The position numbers and the translations under genes are program-made. A stretch of 64,000 nt of DNA, from positions 23,862 to 87,861 of the forward strand of contig NZ_FUYN01000002.1 in the NCBI RefSeq assembly GCF_900168025.1, written 5' to 3'. Shown here piece by piece: positions 38,157 through 46,372 of this stretch (position 1 is its first letter; each line of letters begins with the position of its first letter). Below the pieces are notes generated by a model, which was not told the DNA's origin, searched no databases, and was given only the letters and a program-made list of their open reading frames with translations. The DNA is from Acetoanaerobium noterae (GTDB taxonomy: Bacteria; Bacillota; Clostridia; Peptostreptococcales; Filifactoraceae).

Positions 38157-38243
38157 TTTCAAGGCTTTCAGAACTATGAACTATTGAAAATATAAATTTT
38201 AACCCTTTTTTAGCACATTTAAAAAACTAATACCGATAATTAG

Positions 38244-38275
38244 ACTGTCTAAATATTACTTTAGGCAGTTTTTTG
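38244..38275 (+). terminator. Terminator downstream of tRNA-Arg
   Basis: ACTGTCTAAA pairs with TTTAGGCAGT (one G-U) and is followed by T6. Confidence 0.8.
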
Positions 38276-38345
38276 CGTTAAATGCCTATTTTTCTTTTGC
38301 CTTGGGTATATATAAAATAAGGGTGAAAGCTATGGGAGGTGCATT

Positions 38346-38810
38346 ATGGACGAGTTTATGAAAGAAGCTATAAAAGAAGCGTTTGAGGGCATAGGATTAA
38401 GAGCTGGAGGACCTTTTGGGGCGGTTATAGTAAAAGATAATAAAGTAATTGCAAGAGGTCACAATAGAGTGATAGAAACCAATGACCCTACTGCACATGC
38501 AGAAATAGTAGCAATAAGAGAGGCGACTAAATTACTTGAAAGATTTGACCTTTCAGATTGTATACTTTATACTACCTGCGAGCCTTGTCCTATGTGCTAC
38601 AGTGCAGCTCACTGGGCTAAGATTCCGCTTATATATTATGGAGCAACTCAAGATGATGCAAAGGATATAGGGTTTGATGATAGTTATATTTATGAGGTAC
38701 TACAAAACAAGCATTCAAACGAAAAAATGAAAATATGTCAGATAGATAGAGAGCTGTGCTTAGGGCCATTTAGAAAATATGAAGAGGATGAAGAAAGAAT
38801 TTTATACTAA
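38346..38810 (+). CDS. Nucleoside/guanine deaminase (CDA superfamily)
   Basis: This is a zinc-dependent deaminase of 154 residues. The zinc/catalytic motifs are HAEIVAI (about residue 53) and CEPCPMC (about 82). The order and the C-terminal FRKYEEDEERILY resemble the GuaD-type guanine deaminase of Bacillus rather than TadA, which is also in this window (63280-63753). GGGAGGTGCATT precedes the ATG. Guanine-to-xanthine conversion is inferred; related members act on other bases or nucleosides. Confidence 0.85.
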   Translation: MDEFMKEAIKEAFEGIGLRAGGPFGAVIVKDNKVIARGHNRVIETNDPTAHAEIVAIREATKLLERFDLSDCILYTTCEPCPMCYSAAHWAKIPLIYYGATQDDAKDIGFDDSYIYEVLQNKHSNEKMKICQIDRELCLGPFRKYEEDEERILY

Positions 38811-38823
38811 TCAAATAGTTTTC

Positions 38824-38859
38824 ATAAGTCCTGTTAAAAATGACAGGGCTTATTTTTTT
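38824..38859 (+). terminator. Terminator after the deaminase gene
   Basis: AAGTCCTGTTA pairs with TGACAGGGCTT and a T7 run follows. Confidence 0.82.
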
Positions 38860-38988
38860 GCATAAATAAACTCTATACTTTAAATAGAAAAACTCAATTT
38901 GATATTGATAATACAACATGCTACGCTAAAAACGTGTATGCATAATGTATACATTTTGCGTATAGATATAAAAGGGGTGGAGATGTAA

Positions 38989-39015
38989 ATGAATTTATAT
39001 GAAACAAGGAGGTGA
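38989..39015 (+). promoter_or_regulatory. Eight-codon leader ORF ahead of the methyltransferase operon
   Basis: ATG 38989 opens MNLYETRR and stops within the ribosome site of the DUF169 gene (AAGGAGGTGA). GGGGTGGAG precedes it. Upstream (38935-38972) are AT-rich inverted-repeat fragments such as TGTATGCATAATGTATACA, a possible operator. Translation of the mini-ORF would compete with or feed the first structural gene. Confidence 0.35.
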
Positions 39016-39021
39016 AAGAAA

Positions 39022-39840
39022 ATGTTTGAAAACGATATTATAAAAGCTTATGCATTACTAAATATAGAGAGAAAAATTGTTGGGGTTAAGCTGATTAAAA
39101 ATAAGCAAGAGTTTGATTCCTACGATGTAGTTAATCTTATAAATCCTCTGTCTTATTGTGTAGCAGTAAAATCAGCTAGTTTAGGGCATAGAATAAAGTT
39201 TGATAAGCTAACTTCAGGGTGTGGAGGTAGCACAAGGGCACTTGGATTAGAAAAACCTGCAGATGATTTTTTGGATGGAACGGCGCCATACAGACTTGGA
39301 CTTTTTAAAGATGAAAATGTAGCAAAAAGAGCGGCGCTTGAGACAGGCAATATTTTATCGAATACATATGGAGTTTTAGTTCAGCCGGTAGAGTTTTTTA
39401 GTAGCAATGACAAGCCAGATGTTGTTATTGCTATAGGAAAACCAAGAGAGCTAATGAGAATAATCCAAGGCTATACATATAACAAAGGGATAAGTAAGCA
39501 GTTTAGCATGTCGGGTAATCAAGGAGTATGTGTAGAAGCTACTGCCTATCCTTTGATACATAATACCATAAATATGTCCTTGCTTTGCTCAGGGACTAGA
39601 TTTTTAGCTGAGTGGGCTGAAGATGAGGGTGCAGTAGGAATTCCGATTTCTTTATTTAGCGAAGTCATAGACGGCATATACAATACAGTAAATGCTGTAG
39701 AGATGGATAAAAGAAAATCAGAAATAAGCGAGGAACTGACTTTAAATAATATCGAGTGTATGGAAATGGAATATGGAAAAACTTATTATACGGAATATGA
39801 AAAAGAAAAAAGGGAAAAACGAAAAAATGAGAAGCATTGA
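39022..39840 (+). CDS. DUF169 family protein
   Basis: This 272-residue protein matches DUF169, a family without an established activity. I see conserved stretches with Cys: LSYCVAVKSASLGH, the Gly-rich SGCGGSTRALGLEKP and SMSGNQGVCVEATAYPL. The cysteines suggest binding of a metal or cofactor. The C-terminal tail is strongly charged (repeated Glu-Lys-Arg). AAGGAGGTGAAAGAAA precedes the ATG. It is the first gene of the corrinoid methyltransferase operon and overlaps the permease gene by 14 bases, so a role in that system is likely, though unknown. Confidence 0.8.
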   Translation: MFENDIIKAYALLNIERKIVGVKLIKNKQEFDSYDVVNLINPLSYCVAVKSASLGHRIKFDKLTSGCGGSTRALGLEKPADDFLDGTAPYRLGLFKDENVAKRAALETGNILSNTYGVLVQPVEFFSSNDKPDVVIAIGKPRELMRIIQGYTYNKGISKQFSMSGNQGVCVEATAYPLIHNTINMSLLCSGTRFLAEWAEDEGAVGIPISLFSEVIDGIYNTVNAVEMDKRKSEISEELTLNNIECMEMEYGKTYYTEYEKEKREKRKNEKH

Positions 39841-40642
39841 TAAAGAGAAGAAAAGATATTTTAGCGTAGTGGCTATAAGAAGCGTATTTATTATTGCAGG
39901 GATTTTTTTGTGGGAGTACAGTGCATCATCTGGAAGCTATAATCCCATATTTACAAGCTATCCCAGTCAGATTCTAAAGGATTTAATAGTCTTTTTTACC
40001 AGTGGAGAGCTATATAAGCATGCATCTATAACACTTACCGAGGTATTTTGGGGGTTATTTTTTGGAAGTGCTATAGGTATTTTGCTGGCAATAGTTTTTG
40101 GATACTTCTCTTTTATTGGAGAAATAATAACTCCTATAATTTCAGCAATTAGCTGTATTCCACAGTTAGCACTTGCGCCAGTGTATGTTCTTTGGTTTGG
40201 ACTAGGGCTTACCTCTAAGATTTTTCTTGCAGGCTTAATGGTATTTTTTAATGTATTTTCAGCTACTTATGGAGCTATTAAGTCTATGGATAAAGGGATA
40301 CTGGAATCTGCAAATCTTCTTGGAGCAAGTCATTTTCAAACGCTTAGAACAGTTGTAATTCCTTCTTGCATGCCATGGATACTGTCGGGACTCAGAGGGG
40401 GAGTAAGTGCGGCTCTTGTAGGAGCTATTATAGGCGAGTATATAGGCTCAAAAGGTGGATTTGGCTGGATGATTACCTATTCAACTTCATATTTTAATAT
40501 TAGTCGAGTGATGTCGTGCATAGTTATACTGCTTTTTGTAGGACTAGGACTAAACAAAATATTGGATATTATGGAGCAAAAGCTACTCGTATGGAGAACG
40601 GTTACTAGTCTTAGAATGGAAAATTTAAAAAATCAAGATTAA
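39827..40642 (+). CDS. ABC transporter permease, SsuC/TauC type
   Basis: This inner-membrane permease has about six helices in 271 residues. The coupling motif region reads ESANLLGASHFQTLRTVVIP (about residues 163-182), and the segment GIGIA-like ALVGAIIGEYIGSKGGFG is typical of sulfonate/taurine/pyrimidine-precursor importers. I choose ATG 39827; two further in-frame ATGs lie upstream within the DUF169 gene. The matching binding protein and ATPase follow directly. The ligand is unknown, but context suggests the methylated substrate of the operon. Confidence 0.85.
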   Translation: MRSIDKEKKRYFSVVAIRSVFIIAGIFLWEYSASSGSYNPIFTSYPSQILKDLIVFFTSGELYKHASITLTEVFWGLFFGSAIGILLAIVFGYFSFIGEIITPIISAISCIPQLALAPVYVLWFGLGLTSKIFLAGLMVFFNVFSATYGAIKSMDKGILESANLLGASHFQTLRTVVIPSCMPWILSGLRGGVSAALVGAIIGEYIGSKGGFGWMITYSTSYFNISRVMSCIVILLFVGLGLNKILDIMEQKLLVWRTVTSLRMENLKNQD

Positions 40643-40672
40643 TTTGTATTTAATAATAAGGAGATGAAGATT

Positions 40673-41716
40673 ATGAAAAAAAATATTAAAAAATTTACAA
40701 ATTTAGTTTTATCAGCAGCTTTAGTTATGAGTATTTTTACTGGATGTAGTAGTAACACAGCTACACCTGCTGAGACTACTGAAGGGTCAGAGTCAAAAGA
40801 ACTTACAAAGGTTGTAGTATCTGAATTTAGAGGAATGAACTATGCAGCAGTACATATTGCAGATGCTATGGGGTACTTTGAAGAGCAAGGACTTGATGTG
40901 GAGTTTGCAGTATATGGAGATGGACCAGTTGCTTTCCAAGGTATGCATGCTGGAGATTCTCAGTTTTGTATGCTATCTATAGAACCAGTGTTTAGAGCTT
41001 TTGATGAAGGATTAGAATCAAAAGTTGTTGCAGCACTTGACACTACTAGACTTTACGGATTTGCAGGTTCAAAGGATATTACTGAAATATCACAGCTAAA
41101 AGGAAAAACAGTATTTGCAGGAGCACCAGGCTCAGCACCATATTCATTTATCTGGAGCATTTTAGAAGAAGGAGGACTTAACCCAGCAGAGGATGTTACT
41201 TTTGCTCAAATGCAGTATGGAGCATCTATTACAGCTTTAGAGCAAGGAACTATTGATGCTTCTTATATGGATCATTACAACAGAAACAAATTCTCTGCAA
41301 TAGGAGCAAACTTCCTTGTAGACGGTGCAGATATGGAAACTAAAAAAAGAGTGTTTGGCTCAGAAAAATTTGAAGGCTCTATTATAACAGCTACTAAAAA
41401 ATTTGTAGATGAAAATCCAGAAACAGTGCAAAAATTTGTAAATGCTACAGTTAAAGGTGCGAAATGGCTTACATCACACAGCGATGAAGAAGTAGCTGAG
41501 GTGCTTATGCCATACCATGATGGAAGTACAAAAGAAGATTTAATAGAAAGAATTTCTCTAATAAAAATAGCTTATTCTCCTGATTGCAAAATATCAGCAG
41601 AAGGCTATGAAGCTATGGAAAACTTCTCATTAAAGACAGGAGTTCTAAAAAATAAAGTTGGATTTGACAATATCATAGATATGAGTTTTGTTGAAAAAGC
41701 CCAAGATGTAAAGTAA
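40673..41716 (+). CDS. ABC transporter substrate-binding lipoprotein, NMT1/SsuA/TauA-like
   Basis: This 347-residue binding protein has a signal peptide with lipobox FTGC (Cys24). The mature part shows the NMT1/SsuA pattern: MNYAAVHIADAMGYFEEQGL, then SQLKGKTVFAGAPGSAPYSF and LEQGTIDASYMDHYNR. ATG 40673 lies nine bases after AAGGAG; ATG 40664 is inside that site. Relatives bind sulfonates, thiamine precursors, nitrate or aromatic compounds, so the ligand class cannot be fixed. It delivers to the permease just upstream. Confidence 0.88.
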   Translation: MKKNIKKFTNLVLSAALVMSIFTGCSSNTATPAETTEGSESKELTKVVVSEFRGMNYAAVHIADAMGYFEEQGLDVEFAVYGDGPVAFQGMHAGDSQFCMLSIEPVFRAFDEGLESKVVAALDTTRLYGFAGSKDITEISQLKGKTVFAGAPGSAPYSFIWSILEEGGLNPAEDVTFAQMQYGASITALEQGTIDASYMDHYNRNKFSAIGANFLVDGADMETKKRVFGSEKFEGSIITATKKFVDENPETVQKFVNATVKGAKWLTSHSDEEVAEVLMPYHDGSTKEDLIERISLIKIAYSPDCKISAEGYEAMENFSLKTGVLKNKVGFDNIIDMSFVEKAQDVK

Positions 41717-41726
41717 GGTGTTATCG

Positions 41727-42743
41727 ATGTCTTATATAGATATTATAAATGTAAGTAAGTCATATGCAGATAATCAGGTGCTGAAAAACATCAGTTTATC
41801 TATCAAAAAAAATGAATTTGTTACGCTTCTTGGTTCCTCGGGATGCGGAAAAACTACACTTCTAAGGTCTATTGCAGGCCTTGGAAGTATAGATAATGGA
41901 AAAATAATGCTAGATTCTGAAGATATTACTCATAAAAATCCAGGAGATAGAAATATAGGAATGATATTTCAGTCTTACTGTTTATTTCCTACTATGAATG
42001 TATTTAATAACGTTGCTTATGGGCTAAAGTTAAAAAAAGAGCCAGAAAGTAAAATTAAAAATGAAGTTATGAGTGCTCTAGAGTCTGTAAACTTACTGGA
42101 AAAAGTAAAAAGTTACCCTTCTCAGCTTTCAGGTGGAGAACGCCAAAGAGTTGCACTTGCAAGGTCTCTCGTAATGAAGCCGAAGGTTTTGCTACTTGAT
42201 GAGCCTTTTAATGCCATCGATGCAAAGCTAAGAAAAGCTCTTCAGCTAAAAGTTAAAGAACTACATAAGGAATATGATATGACTTCCATAATGGTAACTC
42301 ATGACCAAGACGAGGCAATGATAATGTCAGATACCATACATCTATTTAAAGATGGAGTAATTGAGCAGTCAGGAACCTCGGCTGAGCTTTATCTTACGCC
42401 AAAAAGCAAATATGTGGCTTCTTTTATGGGGAATTATAATGTCATAGAAGCTGAAATTTTTTCTAAGATAACAGGTGGAAAGTATAGCAAGGAGCATACT
42501 ATAGGCTTAAGACCTGAGTCTATAGAAATTCATAAAGAAAAGCTTGAAGCTAAAGCTAATGAGTTTATTTTAAGTGGTGTGATAAGTAACCTCATACCTC
42601 AAGGTAATATTGTTAGATTTTCTGTAAAAATCATGGATGAATATGTAGATGTGGATGTTTTAGTTGACAGATGCAGTGGTTTTTCTATTGGAGACATAGT
42701 GAACTTAAAAATTAAGCCAGATAAAATTCTATATTTTGATTAG
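41727..42743 (+). CDS. ABC transporter ATP-binding protein
   Basis: This is the ATPase of the importer, 338 residues. Visible motifs are Walker A GSSGCGKTT, signature LSGGERQRVALARSL, Walker B KVLLLDEPFNAID and the switch THDQDEA. After the nucleotide domain, a TOBE-like C-terminal segment (HTIGLRPESIEIHKEK) is present; this is unusual for SsuB/TauB ATPases and more like iron, spermidine or maltose ATPases. TAAGGTG precedes ATG 41727. It begins 10 bases after the binding-protein gene. Confidence 0.88.
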   Translation: MSYIDIINVSKSYADNQVLKNISLSIKKNEFVTLLGSSGCGKTTLLRSIAGLGSIDNGKIMLDSEDITHKNPGDRNIGMIFQSYCLFPTMNVFNNVAYGLKLKKEPESKIKNEVMSALESVNLLEKVKSYPSQLSGGERQRVALARSLVMKPKVLLLDEPFNAIDAKLRKALQLKVKELHKEYDMTSIMVTHDQDEAMIMSDTIHLFKDGVIEQSGTSAELYLTPKSKYVASFMGNYNVIEAEIFSKITGGKYSKEHTIGLRPESIEIHKEKLEAKANEFILSGVISNLIPQGNIVRFSVKIMDEYVDVDVLVDRCSGFSIGDIVNLKIKPDKILYFD

Positions 42744-42770
42744 TTAAAGCAATGGCAAAGGAGAATTAGA

Positions 42771-43706
42771 TTGAGCACTAAACTACATATTGTTTCAGGA
42801 TTTTTAGGAGCAGGAAAAACTACTTTTATTAGAAAAGTGATTCCTTTTATGAAAGGAAAAATTGCTTTAATTGAAAATGAGTATTCTGATGTAAGCATAG
42901 ACTCTGAGCTTTTTATCAAGGAAGAGCTAGTAATAAAAGAGATATTCTCAGGATGCATCTGCTGTAGCTTGATAAAGGATTTTAGAACTACCATAGATGA
43001 ACTCACTAGCAATTATGATTTAGAGCATATTTTTATCGAGCCATCTGGGGTAGGCTGCCTATCCGATATAGTAGCTGTCTGTGAGGATATATCAAAGACT
43101 TCAGTTAAAACCATTGAGATTCAGAGCGTGGTCACTTTAGTGGATGCTAGCTCATTCGAAGACTATATAGATAGCTTTGGAGAGTTTTATATCAATCAAA
43201 TTGAAAATGCCAAGGCTATAATAATAACTCACATAGAGGATGTAAATGAATCAGCTCTAGAGAAAATTACGGATGAGATAAAAGCTGTCAATAATTCAGC
43301 AGTTATTTTTTCTGAAGACTATCTGTCCTATCCTACCCAAAAAACCTTGGATATTTTAAAAACTGCGTATAATCACGAACTTAATGTTGCAGGCTCAGGT
43401 AAAACAATTCCAGCAACGAGTTATTTTACTACAGTTTCAATTCACAATCCAAACAAATTATCTATGGAAGAGCTATCAAATTTATCAAATATTTTCAGAA
43501 ATAGAGAATTGGGAACAGTGTTAAGAGCTAAAGGAGTAATTCAGCTAGCAGATTCTAGCTTTGTGCATTTTGATTTTACTCCTAATTATTTTGACTGGGA
43601 GTATTTAAATACTAGCAAGGATACAAAAATATCGGTGATAGGCAAGGATTTGAACCAAGCATATATCAAAGGTTTGTTTTCTGATGTTTTGGAGGCATTA
43701 ATATGA
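42771..43706 (+). CDS. CobW/G3E-family P-loop GTPase
   Basis: This 311-residue G3E GTPase starts at TTG after AAAGGAGAA. It contains Walker A GFLGAGKTT (about residue 10), the metal-binding GCICC motif (about 62-66), FIEPSGVG as switch region and a C-terminal CobW_C-like part. G3E GTPases insert metals or cofactors into target enzymes (cobalamin, zinc, urease nickel). Sitting between an importer and zinc/corrinoid methyltransferases, it may deliver zinc or help mount the corrinoid. That role is inferred. Its last four bases overlap the next start (ATGA). Confidence 0.86.
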   Translation: MSTKLHIVSGFLGAGKTTFIRKVIPFMKGKIALIENEYSDVSIDSELFIKEELVIKEIFSGCICCSLIKDFRTTIDELTSNYDLEHIFIEPSGVGCLSDIVAVCEDISKTSVKTIEIQSVVTLVDASSFEDYIDSFGEFYINQIENAKAIIITHIEDVNESALEKITDEIKAVNNSAVIFSEDYLSYPTQKTLDILKTAYNHELNVAGSGKTIPATSYFTTVSIHNPNKLSMEELSNLSNIFRNRELGTVLRAKGVIQLADSSFVHFDFTPNYFDWEYLNTSKDTKISVIGKDLNQAYIKGLFSDVLEALI

Positions 43707-44569
43707 GCATAACTGATTTTAACTGTACATATAATAATGGAGCAGGAGTAAACGAGGAAATAGTACAAAAAACAAAGCTTAAATTTCCAGATGCGTATAA
43801 AAATTGGGAAGACATGGCAGTTTTAGCTAAAGAGATTAAAAATCATGAAGACGCATCATTTTGCACTTTGCCTTTTTGCCATACTCTAGAAGGAGAAGCA
43901 TTAGGCGCAGTTATAAATTACGGTGATGAAAGAATAGGACCTAGGGGCAAGGATTATCTCACATCCAGCATAGAAGATTTACTGAGCATTTCTGAGCTTG
44001 ATTTTTCGAAGGGAAGACTGGCAGAGGTTCTGAAAGCTTGTAGTTATCTAAGGCAAGAAGGCGAAAATGTAGCACTATATATATCGGGACCATTTACGAT
44101 TTTGAACCTTCTAATTGATTTGAGGTATGTTTTTAAAGCTTTTAAAAAATCTCCTGAAGTAATGGAGAAAATTTTAGAAAAGCTGAGAGTTGAATTACTT
44201 CGCTTTATAAGGGAAGCACAAAATATGGGAGTTAATATTTTTAGTTATGGAGATTCTTCTGGGGGGCTTAATATCCTAGGACCTAAACTATCCGAGCAGA
44301 TAGTTGAGATGTTTACCTACCCACTATTAAAAGAAGCTCAGCAGATTATAACTGAGGATTCAATTATGCTACTTTGTCCCAAAACATCTTTTGCTTTAAT
44401 TGGAACGAATAAAGCAAAATGGAAAGATGTTGAGCTAGTAGAGTCTATGAAATACGATAAAGCTTGCGTTAGTATGATTGGAAAAGCAAAATTTTTGGGA
44501 GAAATGTGCATCAAGAATAAAAATTATATATTGAAAGATAGAGTCATAAAATCCATAGAATTAATATAA
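43703..44569 (+). CDS. Divergent, short UroD/MtaA-family protein
   Basis: This is a 288-residue member of the uroporphyrinogen decarboxylase/methylcobamide methyltransferase superfamily. Similarity to its three operon paralogues is clear in FSKGRLAEVLKA, ISGPFTILNLL and DSSGGLNILGPKLSEQ. It is about 60 residues shorter, and the His-x-Cys zinc site at the equivalent place reads LLCPKTS, with no His. A late Cys (GEMCIKN) remains. It may therefore be a scaffold, a substrate-binding partner or an enzyme with altered metal chemistry. GGAGG inside the previous gene serves as ribosome site. Confidence 0.8.
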   Translation: MSITDFNCTYNNGAGVNEEIVQKTKLKFPDAYKNWEDMAVLAKEIKNHEDASFCTLPFCHTLEGEALGAVINYGDERIGPRGKDYLTSSIEDLLSISELDFSKGRLAEVLKACSYLRQEGENVALYISGPFTILNLLIDLRYVFKAFKKSPEVMEKILEKLRVELLRFIREAQNMGVNIFSYGDSSGGLNILGPKLSEQIVEMFTYPLLKEAQQIITEDSIMLLCPKTSFALIGTNKAKWKDVELVESMKYDKACVSMIGKAKFLGEMCIKNKNYILKDRVIKSIELI

Positions 44570-44596
44570 ATATAAAGTGAACTTGGGAGGAAATAT

Positions 44597-45667
44597 ATGC
44601 ATAAAAAAGATCAGATGACCCCTAATGAAAGATTAGGAGCTTTTATGACAGGAAAGCCAATGGACAGAATTTTGGCTATGCCAGTAGCGTGCTCAATGTC
44701 AGGCTTGGCTTTGGGAATGACCCATAAGGAAAAGAGAAGCAGTGCAGTAAACGAGGCAAATGCTCAGATTGCTTGCTATGAAAGATTTGGAAATGACCTA
44801 GCTGTAGTTGAATATGGCCTTCATGGCGTAGGTATGGCTCTAGGAAGTGAAATGACTGATCCTGAAGATGCAGTGCCAGCTATTGTCAAATATATCTTAG
44901 AAGATTTGGATGATGTAGATAAGCTAGACATGTCAAAGCTAGAGCTAAAAAATGACAAAGCCTTTCAATTGCATTTGGAGGCGGCAAAACTAATTATAGA
45001 AAAAATCGGACATGAGGTGCCTACAGGAGTTTTGATATCAGGGCCTTTTACTGCAGCAGCGAGTATTTATAAAACAGAAAACCTCTTAAGAGCTACAAGA
45101 AGAAATCCAGAGAAGCTTCATAAATTAATTAATTTTTGTAATGAAGCCTTAAAAATGATATGCAAAGAGTTTATTAAGGAAGGGGTACTTATACTATTAT
45201 GTGACCCTATAGCATCAGGCACTATACTGCATCAGAAACAGTATAGAGAATTTGTTCTTCCTTATACTATCGAGCTTATGAAAGAAATTCACGAAGCTAA
45301 GGGGATGGTTTGCTACCATATATGTGGAGATACTACATCTATAGTGTCAGATATGGTCAAATCAGGCTGCGATATGCTGAGTATTGATAATAGAGTAGAT
45401 TTAGAGTATACAAAACAAATGGTGGGAGATAAGGTACCTATACTAGGAAACGTCGATCCAGTTGAAGTCCTTTATCTAGGAAATCAAGAGGATGTAGACT
45501 TAGCAGTGAAAAATTGTATCCAAAAAGGCTATGACAGTCCATGTGGATATATTCTTGCATCTGGTTGTGACCTTTCTGGTAATCTGCCACTAGAGAATAT
45601 AGATCAGTTTATGGAATCAGCAAGAAAATATGGCAAATGGCCGCTTGACTCAGCAAATTTTAAATAA
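44597..45667 (+). CDS. UroD/MtaA-family corrinoid methyltransferase (1)
   Basis: This 356-residue TIM-barrel protein resembles MtaA/CmuA-type methylcobamide methyltransferases. The zinc ligands expected for thiol or methyl-acceptor activation are present: His241-x-Cys243 (YHICGDTT) and Cys324 (ASGCDLSGN). Other family marks are SGPFTAAASIY and NVDPVEVLY. GGGAGGAAATAT precedes the ATG. The corrinoid-protein gene is next. It either demethylates the substrate onto the corrinoid protein or moves the methyl group on to an acceptor; sequence alone does not decide. It is most similar in layout to the paralogue at 49210-50262. Confidence 0.88.
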   Translation: MHKKDQMTPNERLGAFMTGKPMDRILAMPVACSMSGLALGMTHKEKRSSAVNEANAQIACYERFGNDLAVVEYGLHGVGMALGSEMTDPEDAVPAIVKYILEDLDDVDKLDMSKLELKNDKAFQLHLEAAKLIIEKIGHEVPTGVLISGPFTAAASIYKTENLLRATRRNPEKLHKLINFCNEALKMICKEFIKEGVLILLCDPIASGTILHQKQYREFVLPYTIELMKEIHEAKGMVCYHICGDTTSIVSDMVKSGCDMLSIDNRVDLEYTKQMVGDKVPILGNVDPVEVLYLGNQEDVDLAVKNCIQKGYDSPCGYILASGCDLSGNLPLENIDQFMESARKYGKWPLDSANFK

Positions 45668-45702
45668 AAATATAGAATAACTACTTTTAGGGAGGAAATA
45701 AA

Positions 45703-46359
45703 ATGCTTAAATCAAAAGAGGCTTTACTAAAGAGACTGTCAGATGGTGTAGTAGATATGGAAGAAGAGGATGTAATAGAGGCTAGTAAAGAATATATAGA
45801 AGCAGGATATGAAGCGTTTGATGGTATTATGCAAGGGCTAGTTGATGGGATGAACAGAGCAAGCGTGCTATATGATGAGGAAGAATATTTTGTTACAGAT
45901 GTGCTTTTATGCTCGGATGCAATGTATGAAGGGCTTAACATACTAAGACCACACCTGCCAGCAGAGGAAGCTGATAAAGCAAAGATAAAGGGTGTAATTG
46001 GAGTAGTAGAAGGAGATACGCATGATATAGGAAAGAATCTTGTGAAAATAATGCTAGAAACAGCTGGCTTTGAAATGATTGACTTAGGAAGAGATGTTCC
46101 TCTTGATAGCTTTGTAAGTAAAGCTAAGGAAGTAGGAGCTGATTTTGTATGCCTATCTACTCTTATGACTACTACTATGGGTGGAATGAAGACAGTAGTA
46201 GATAGATTAAAGGAAGAAGGACTAAGAGATAAGGTTAAGGTTTTAATTGGTGGAGGGCCTATTTCTCAGAAATACTCGGACACTATAGGGGCAGATGGAT
46301 ATTCTTCAAATGCAGTTGAGGCAGTTAAGCTTGCAAAAAAATTGCTAGTTACTGCATAG
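45703..46359 (+). CDS. Corrinoid (B12-binding) methyl-carrier protein
   Basis: This 218-residue protein is the methyl carrier. Residues 1-90 are the helical methionine-synthase-like cap (B12-binding_2). Residues 95-218 are the Rossmann cobalamin-binding domain with Asp105-x-His107-x-x-Gly110 (GDTHDIGKN), whose His is the lower cobalt ligand, followed by the SxL motif (CLSTLMTTTMGG) and GGGP. The length matches MtaC/MtbC-type carriers. GGGAGGAAATAAA precedes the ATG. It is the only corrinoid protein in the operon and so must serve all the methyltransferases here. Confidence 0.93.
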   Translation: MLKSKEALLKRLSDGVVDMEEEDVIEASKEYIEAGYEAFDGIMQGLVDGMNRASVLYDEEEYFVTDVLLCSDAMYEGLNILRPHLPAEEADKAKIKGVIGVVEGDTHDIGKNLVKIMLETAGFEMIDLGRDVPLDSFVSKAKEVGADFVCLSTLMTTTMGGMKTVVDRLKEEGLRDKVKVLIGGGPISQKYSDTIGADGYSSNAVEAVKLAKKLLVTA

Positions 46360-46372
46360 AAAGGAGATTTAT

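Noticed and set aside
38860..39021. Cobalamin riboswitch before the corrinoid operon
   Set aside because: I looked for the B12-box and a long folded leader. The available space is too short and the motif is absent.
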